Assembly (NCBI GenBank): GCA_004557825.1 | Contig: SFFL01000002.1 | Location: 1 to 64,000, forward strand | Source: Bacteroidales bacterium | GTDB taxonomy: Bacteria; Bacteroidota; Bacteroidia; Bacteroidales; Muribaculaceae | Direction: 5' to 3' | DNA length: 64,000 nt | Part shown: piece by piece, positions 59,142-64,000 of the stretch | How the letters are laid out: every line of letters starts with the position of its first letter | Numbering within the stretch: the stretch's first letter is position 1 | Position numbers and translations under genes: made by a program | Notes under the pieces: model-generated | Seen by the model: the letters and a program-made list of their open reading frames with translations, nothing else | What the model was told of the DNA's origin: nothing | Database searches by the model: none

Positions 59142-62108
59142 TCAGCGAACGAATTTCACTACGGCAGACGAACCGTCATTGCCGGTGAAGCGAGCCAGAT
59201 AGATGCCGGCCACAAGACCATCGGTGGCCAGAGTAGTGCCTTCGCCCTGCAGCAGAAGCGAGCCTTCGAGCGAGAATACCTCGATGCGTCCGGGCAGGGT
59301 GCTTAGCAGCGCCTGCGATGTAGCTGAATATGCAAATCCAGCTCCATCCGATGCGATGCTTTCAAGCCCCGAGATATAGGACTGCTTCACATCCGACTTT
59401 TTCAGCACAAAGCGGCCTTTGCTGCCGGTTGTAGCACCAACATTGGCACCAAAGCCTACATAATATTTACCCGTTTCGGGAATATCGAAGTCAAGTGTAC
59501 GAGTGGTGAATTCGCTATCCTTCCACCATTCTTCGATTGTGTAATTGGTCGACGAACCTACAGTTTCATGATTCCAGGCATCACCGGCCTTAGCCTTGGT
59601 CGGAGCAAGCGAAGGTTCTTCGGGGGTCTCTTCCTTGGCATCGCGCACCAGGCTAACAGTCAGGGTCTCCGGAGTGGGATACTGGGCTGCTGCTACGAAG
59701 GTAACCTTAATCTTGCCCATAATAGCTTCGAAGGGAGGAGTGTATGCCCAGCTGTCGTTTGCGCCGTAGATGGCCAAACCGAAGTAGAATTCATTATCAA
59801 GCGCCCAATCTTGTTTGCCTTCTCCCTTATCGAGATTCCACAATGTAAACTCTTGCGCATTGGTAAAATCGGGAGTATAGGGCAGCTGAAGCATCTCGCC
59901 AAGCTGAACAGCATCGCTCGATGCCGACTGACCGGTGACATCGCCGTAACCGGCGCAAACCGAGTATGTGTATAATCCGAGCGGCAGATTGCTTTCACTG
60001 TCGAGATATGATGTTTCGGTAAGATCCTCGGCGAGAACCACGCCATTGCGGCTTACGGTGTAGGTAAGCTCGGCAGGCATATAACCGCCGTTGGCGCTTT
60101 CACTCACAGCCTCGAAGGTGACTGTTCGACCGTCGGCGTCGCTGGTCACTGTCACCGATGCGGGAGCCTTCGGTGTATCGCTGCCCACCCAGGCGGTCAC
60201 TACCTCAGCAGCCTTGGCGGCATTATCATTGAGATACGGAGTCACGGTATAATGGTAGATGCCGGGGGCAGGCACCGTATTGTCGGTGAAGCTACCGGCA
60301 GCACCGGGAGCAGGTTTGTCGACAACGTTTACTTCCACACCTTCGCGGGCAACCACTACCTTGGTGATTTCGGTGAGATTGCTGCCACTGTTGGTAAGCG
60401 AAGGATTGATCCAGCTCAGAGCTACCTCCAAAGCACCTTCGGCGCCCACGGTTGCGGTAAGTTCGCCTACCGGCTGCGGAGCCTCTACCAATTCTTCAAC
60501 CTTCACATTATCGACAAACAGGTCTTTCCAGTCTTTAGTTCCGCCGTCAAACCGGAAGCCAATGTAATATTTGCCATCGGCAGGCACTGTAAAAGCTGCG
60601 GTTTTCTCCACGTAATCGGTGCTTGTGATGGCCTCGCGGAATACCTCTGTGTGCGTGCCATCGGCAGTGGCAGTGGCGCCGTAAACTACAGAAAGATTCT
60701 TCGACGATGCGCCGGAGAGCTTTGTCTCGAATGTCACGCCATAGGTTTTTCCGGCCTTAAGCATAAATGCAGGAAGGAAAGCAAAGGCATTGGGGGTGCC
60801 GCTTTCCCATACACTGATAGCCTGAGAGGAAAATTTCCAATCATTTGTTCCGGGAGAGGCATGCACGAATGTAAAGTCGTCTACGCTATTTTTTGTGTCG
60901 AAGGTATTGCTGTAAGGAAGAGTCGCAACGCCCTTGACCGTAATAGTAGTATTGGAAGAATATGTCGATGCCTGACCATTGTAAAGGGCATACACCACAT
61001 AGTTATACTTGCCTACACCGGGAACAGTGGTATCCTTATAGGGAAGCTCGCCGGTCCAGGATTCCGCGAGGACTACATCGTCGCGCAATATGCGGTAGGA
61101 GATTTTCTCAGGGTTGACATACGCACCATGGGCACCCTGGGGAGGTGTGTCCCACGACAGCAGCACGTGCTGGTCGTTATCGCTATCCAGCGCGGCCTTT
61201 AAATTCTTCACGCCTTTCAGCTCTGTCTCCTCGCCAATCCAGGCCGAAGCCAACTCGGGGTCGACAAGCGATGCTCCGTTTTCGTTGTAGGGAACAATGG
61301 CATAATAATAGGTGCCGCTCCCCTCGGTAAAATTGGTGTCGGTGTATGTGCCGCGGCTGCCGGGGGTTACGCCCTCCGCTATCGTGGCTATCAGGTTGGC
61401 ATTTGACACAACATCGGTCTTATAACGATACTGGCGGTAAATGCGCACACCGGAGAGTGCCGTCAGAGTGCCGCCGAAGCTGTTATTCGAGGGATTTGTC
61501 CAGGCAAGTTCCGCCTTCATCTCACCGAGAGCTGCGGGCGCAACCGAAGCGACTGTAATTTTTTCTGGCAGCTCCACATACTCAGCTATCGTGAACGACT
61601 TCACGCCGAAATCGCCCGAATATCCTTCAGAGACAAGGTGTATGCCGAAGTAATAATCACCTGAATTTTCTACGGTAAAAGTCTGCGATGACTTGTCGAC
61701 ATACGCTTCGCTTTTTTTAAGACCGGTCACATTCAGCAGTTCGGTTGTCTGGCCTTCCACAGTCTGCGCCGTGCCATAACTTACATTGAAAGCGTTTTCA
61801 TCGACGGAATATTTTGAATAGTTTCTCACCGAGACGGTGATAATATACTGCTTTCCTCTGGTGAGAGTTATTGCCGGAGAGATAATCCAATCATTGGCAT
61901 TGTACTTTGATAGAGGCGTCTGGATGTAATAGGCAACCTTTTCGGTGCTGTTGAAAGCAAACACATATTTATCATTGTTTGCGTCGACCATTTTCCATTG
62001 GTCGAACTGCTCCTGCGAGGTGAATGTCAGCTTGCAGGGTGGCGTCTGAGCGCCCCAGGCAGCCACAGCCAGCGGGAGCGTCAGCATTAGTGTAATGAAT
62101 TTTTTCAT
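59142..62108 (-). CDS. Large secreted protein with choice-of-anchor J and Fn3-like domains, sorting tail
   Basis: 988 residues. After the signal peptide (MKKFITLMLTLPLAVAAWGA) come three jelly-roll modules of the choice-of-anchor J type: about 25-180 (DWIISPAITLTRGKQYIITV), about 395-545 (FAFLPAFMLKAGKTYGVTFE) and about 745-905 (SWAYTPPFEAIMGKIKVTF). They are separated by fibronectin type III-like domains that repeat an A(S)V(T)...Y.V.R.G..LAE pattern. The end (ERPGRIEVFSLEGS type, finishing AVVKFVR) is a type IX-like sorting domain. It is probably a surface adhesin or a carrier of binding modules. A hairpin terminator follows, and it shares orientation with the LRR protein upstream. Confidence 0.8.
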   Translation of the reverse strand: MKKFITLMLTLPLAVAAWGAQTPPCKLTFTSQEQFDQWKMVDANNDKYVFAFNSTEKVAYYIQTPLSKYNANDWIISPAITLTRGKQYIITVSVRNYSKYSVDENAFNVSYGTAQTVEGQTTELLNVTGLKKSEAYVDKSSQTFTVENSGDYYFGIHLVSEGYSGDFGVKSFTIAEYVELPEKITVASVAPAALGEMKAELAWTNPSNNSFGGTLTALSGVRIYRQYRYKTDVVSNANLIATIAEGVTPGSRGTYTDTNFTEGSGTYYYAIVPYNENGASLVDPELASAWIGEETELKGVKNLKAALDSDNDQHVLLSWDTPPQGAHGAYVNPEKISYRILRDDVVLAESWTGELPYKDTTVPGVGKYNYVVYALYNGQASTYSSNTTITVKGVATLPYSNTFDTKNSVDDFTFVHASPGTNDWKFSSQAISVWESGTPNAFAFLPAFMLKAGKTYGVTFETKLSGASSKNLSVVYGATATADGTHTEVFREAITSTDYVEKTAAFTVPADGKYYIGFRFDGGTKDWKDLFVDNVKVEELVEAPQPVGELTATVGAEGALEVALSWINPSLTNSGSNLTEITKVVVAREGVEVNVVDKPAPGAAGSFTDNTVPAPGIYHYTVTPYLNDNAAKAAEVVTAWVGSDTPKAPASVTVTSDADGRTVTFEAVSESANGGYMPAELTYTVSRNGVVLAEDLTETSYLDSESNLPLGLYTYSVCAGYGDVTGQSASSDAVQLGEMLQLPYTPDFTNAQEFTLWNLDKGEGKQDWALDNEFYFGLAIYGANDSWAYTPPFEAIMGKIKVTFVAAAQYPTPETLTVSLVRDAKEETPEEPSLAPTKAKAGDAWNHETVGSSTNYTIEEWWKDSEFTTRTLDFDIPETGKYYVGFGANVGATTGSKGRFVLKKSDVKQSYISGLESIASDGAGFAYSATSQALLSTLPGRIEVFSLEGSLLLQGEGTTLATDGLVAGIYLARFTGNDGSSAVVKFVR

Positions 62109-62146
62109 ACTGTTAAGTATATACTGTTTGGTACATAGTGCGATGT

Positions 62147-62172
62147 GTGCGGCCTGAAAATTCAGGCCGCAC
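62147..62172 (-). terminator. 12-bp hairpin after the LRR protein gene
   Basis: GTGCGGCCTGAA and TTCAGGCCGCAC flank AA. The hairpin lies about 27 bp past the stop of the leucine-rich-repeat gene and ahead of the next gene. No T-run follows, so termination may be partial. Confidence 0.55.
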
Positions 62173-62198
62173 GATGAATTTACTGATGATTGAGCTTA

Positions 62199-64000
62199 TT
62201 ATCTTACAACCACGGGGCAGCTTGCGGTCTGGCCATTGCACTGGGTCACCACAATGTAGTAGCCCTTCTCAAGCTCGGCTTTTGCAGAACCGGCAACCTC
62301 AAGCTCGCTCACGCAGATACCGGCAACGGTGTAGATGCGGGCCACGGCGTGTTCGGCGTTCACGGTGATACCGCACTCGTCGGCACTGATGCTCAGACCG
62401 TTGGCTTCCACATCTTCAAGGCCGCTCGATTTCTCGAAGCGCACCTGCAGCTTGGTGTAGATGCCGGGCATATCGAAGCTTGTGCTTTCTACAGCCTCCT
62501 CGCCATTGAGCGAGTAGGATTTAAACTTGTAGCCGGCTTCGGGAGTGGCCACGATGCGGAGCTTGGCATATTTGGTCACCTTCGAGCCGCTGGCATATTC
62601 CACATTGTTTTCGTCGACAATCTTCACTGTGCCGTGGGTGGTCTTGAGAATATCGAGGTAGGCGGTGGTGGCGCCGCTGTTGTTGCCCTCGATATTGGGC
62701 TTCCACTTGCGGTCGAGGGCGATGCTCGAATCGGCAGTGGTGGCGGCGTTCTCGGCGCGGTCGCCGCTCTGCTTTACCAGAATATTGTATGATACGGTGA
62801 GCTTATCCTCCTCATCTTCAGGAGCCACGCGCACCGGCAGATTGTAGTAGATGGTGTTGAGCTGGTCGGCGGTGAGTCCGTTGCCGGCGATGCCGAGGCT
62901 TGTGAGGGCGCTGTTGGCGTGAAGGTCAAGCTCGGTGATGAAGTTGTTGTTGACCGACAGCTCGGTAAGCATATCGTTGGCGCTCACGTCGATGCTGTGC
63001 AGCTGGTTGTCGTCGGCCGAGAGAGAGGTCAGCCCGCTGTTGGCTGTGAGATCGAGGCTTGCAAGCTTGTTGCGGTTGACATTCAGCTCCTCCAGGTAGA
63101 AATTCTTCGACACATCCACAGAGGCGATGTTGGTATTGTTCTGCAGCTTCACCCAGCGCAGCAGAGGACAGCCCGACAGATCGACAGCCGACAAGCGGTT
63201 GTTCTTCAGGTCGAGATACTGCAGGCGGGGCTTGCTGCCCAGGTCGATATTCTCCAGCATGGCAATACCATCGTCGCCGAAGCCGTCGCTGTAGATTTCG
63301 AGCCAGAGCAGACGGTTGTTGTTGCTCAGGTCCACATCCTTGATGCCGGTGTAGCTCAGGCGCAGGATTTCAAGGTTGGTGTTGCGGCTGAGGTCGATGG
63401 AGGTGATGGGGTTCCAGTGGGCGTTGAAGAATTTGAGGTCGGGACAATTGGAGATGTCGGCGCCGGTGATATGGTTATCCCATACGCCGAACTGGTCGGC
63501 CATATCGCCATAGCCGGAGACGTCGATGGCAGCGATGTCGCCGTAAATGGCAAAATAATCGCCGGCAGCATTACCCTCGATGCGGGTGCCGCCAATCTGG
63601 GTAAGGCCGGTTTCATAACCGAGCTGACCGGTGTAGGCCGTGCGGGTGCCGGTGCCCCAGTCTACCTCCACGGTGCCGCCGTCGGTGGCGGTATTGACAA
63701 GGAACGACAGTTTCTGGCCGTTGGCCACGGAGAAGCGCACGCTCGAGCTCTCCGAGGTGAAGTTAACCCTGATGGTGGAAGGCTCGGAGATGATGAAGTC
63801 GGTAGCGTAGATATCCTTGCCGTTGACTGTGACGCTCTTGAAGCGCTTCCCAGCCTCGGGATATGCGTGGATGTGGATGGGCACACCTTTCAGAGCTGTG
63901 GCTCCCACGCTGGCCACCGTCTGGAAGTAGAAGGGCTGCCACTGGCTGATGATGAATTTGCCACCGGTAGTCTGCATTACATCCAGGTCGTAGTCGAGGC
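62199..64000 (-). CDS. Leucine-rich-repeat surface protein, sorting tail (5' end outside window)
   Basis: The reading frame is open to the window edge (LDYDLDVMQTTGG at the truncated end), so the true start lies beyond 64000. The visible 600 residues begin with a beta-rich InlB-type repeat (AYPEAGKRFKSVTVNGKDI). About 12 leucine-rich repeats follow at about 150-400 (SIDLSRNTNLEILRLSYTGI, VDLSGCPLLRWVKLQ, LDLTANSGLTSLSAD). A second InlB-type segment (ATPEAGYKFKSYSLNGEEAV) and a tail ending CPVVVR come last. The sequence suggests a surface protein bound for type IX-like export, possibly binding protein or glycan partners. No catalytic motif is seen. Confidence 0.8.
   Translation of the reverse strand, partial: LDYDLDVMQTTGGKFIISQWQPFYFQTVASVGATALKGVPIHIHAYPEAGKRFKSVTVNGKDIYATDFIISEPSTIRVNFTSESSSVRFSVANGQKLSFLVNTATDGGTVEVDWGTGTRTAYTGQLGYETGLTQIGGTRIEGNAAGDYFAIYGDIAAIDVSGYGDMADQFGVWDNHITGADISNCPDLKFFNAHWNPITSIDLSRNTNLEILRLSYTGIKDVDLSNNNRLLWLEIYSDGFGDDGIAMLENIDLGSKPRLQYLDLKNNRLSAVDLSGCPLLRWVKLQNNTNIASVDVSKNFYLEELNVNRNKLASLDLTANSGLTSLSADDNQLHSIDVSANDMLTELSVNNNFITELDLHANSALTSLGIAGNGLTADQLNTIYYNLPVRVAPEDEEDKLTVSYNILVKQSGDRAENAATTADSSIALDRKWKPNIEGNNSGATTAYLDILKTTHGTVKIVDENNVEYASGSKVTKYAKLRIVATPEAGYKFKSYSLNGEEAVESTSFDMPGIYTKLQVRFEKSSGLEDVEANGLSISADECGITVNAEHAVARIYTVAGICVSELEVAGSAKAELEKGYYIVVTQCNGQTASCPVVVR

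Overview
The window is a GC-rich stretch of a Bacteroidales chromosome, most likely from a Muribaculaceae-like gut bacterium. The evidence is SusC/SusD pairs, a hybrid two-component regulator, Bacteroidetes TAnnTTTG promoter motifs with no consistent Shine-Dalgarno sequences, DUF4270 and DUF4960 proteins, the pdxJ-exbB-exbD-tonB order, and secreted proteins ending in type IX secretion style tails of the form ...VVVR. The family assignment is inference. No rRNA, tRNA, CRISPR array or phage was seen.

Layout. 1-1800: repeat-rich accessory region with a possible IS end, a candidate small RNA and a REP-associated tyrosine transposase (RAYT) between direct repeats. 1895-9588: TPP riboswitch followed by thiS, a double-domain thiE, thiG, thiH, thiF, a methyltransferase, tenA, thiD and an overlapping gluQ. 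No thiC is present. 9802-28267: fructan utilisation locus with two GH32 enzymes, three DUF4960 proteins (one lipoprotein and two with sorting tails), SusD, SusC, a hybrid sensor/AraC regulator, a sugar transporter and fructokinase. 28869-31003: dolichyl-phosphate-mannose synthase-like glycosyltransferase and dihydroorotase, flanked by inverted 49-bp repeats. 31428-39734: DUF4270 lipoprotein, short glycogen synthase-like protein, DsbD, MazG, a small secreted protein, topoisomerase III and a Cys-rich membrane protein. 40118-45203: YgjP-like metallopeptidase, NAD kinase, a small conserved protein, pdxJ and an ExbB/ExbD/TonB-like set. 45301-52054: phosphoethanolamine transferase, then Wza-, Wzc- and Wzy-like polysaccharide genes. 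52239-58990: RecB/AddA-like helicase-nuclease, GH2 enzyme and DUF486 protein. 59142-64000: two large secreted surface proteins, the second cut by the window edge.

How the parts work together. The thiamine genes build the thiazole and join it to pyrimidine supplied by salvage, or by a thiC elsewhere, under TPP control. In the fructan locus, surface proteins bind and cut fructan, SusC/SusD import oligosaccharides, a periplasmic GH32 releases fructose, the regulator senses the sugar, and the transporter and kinase feed it to glycolysis.

The most unusual layer is intergenic. There are several families of palindromic repeats. One starts with GTAG, as REP elements used by RAYT proteins do. There are also many short tandem duplications of about 10-30 bp, several of which copy the stop-codon region of the adjacent gene. 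Domain and family names are from sequence reading only; no database search was run.
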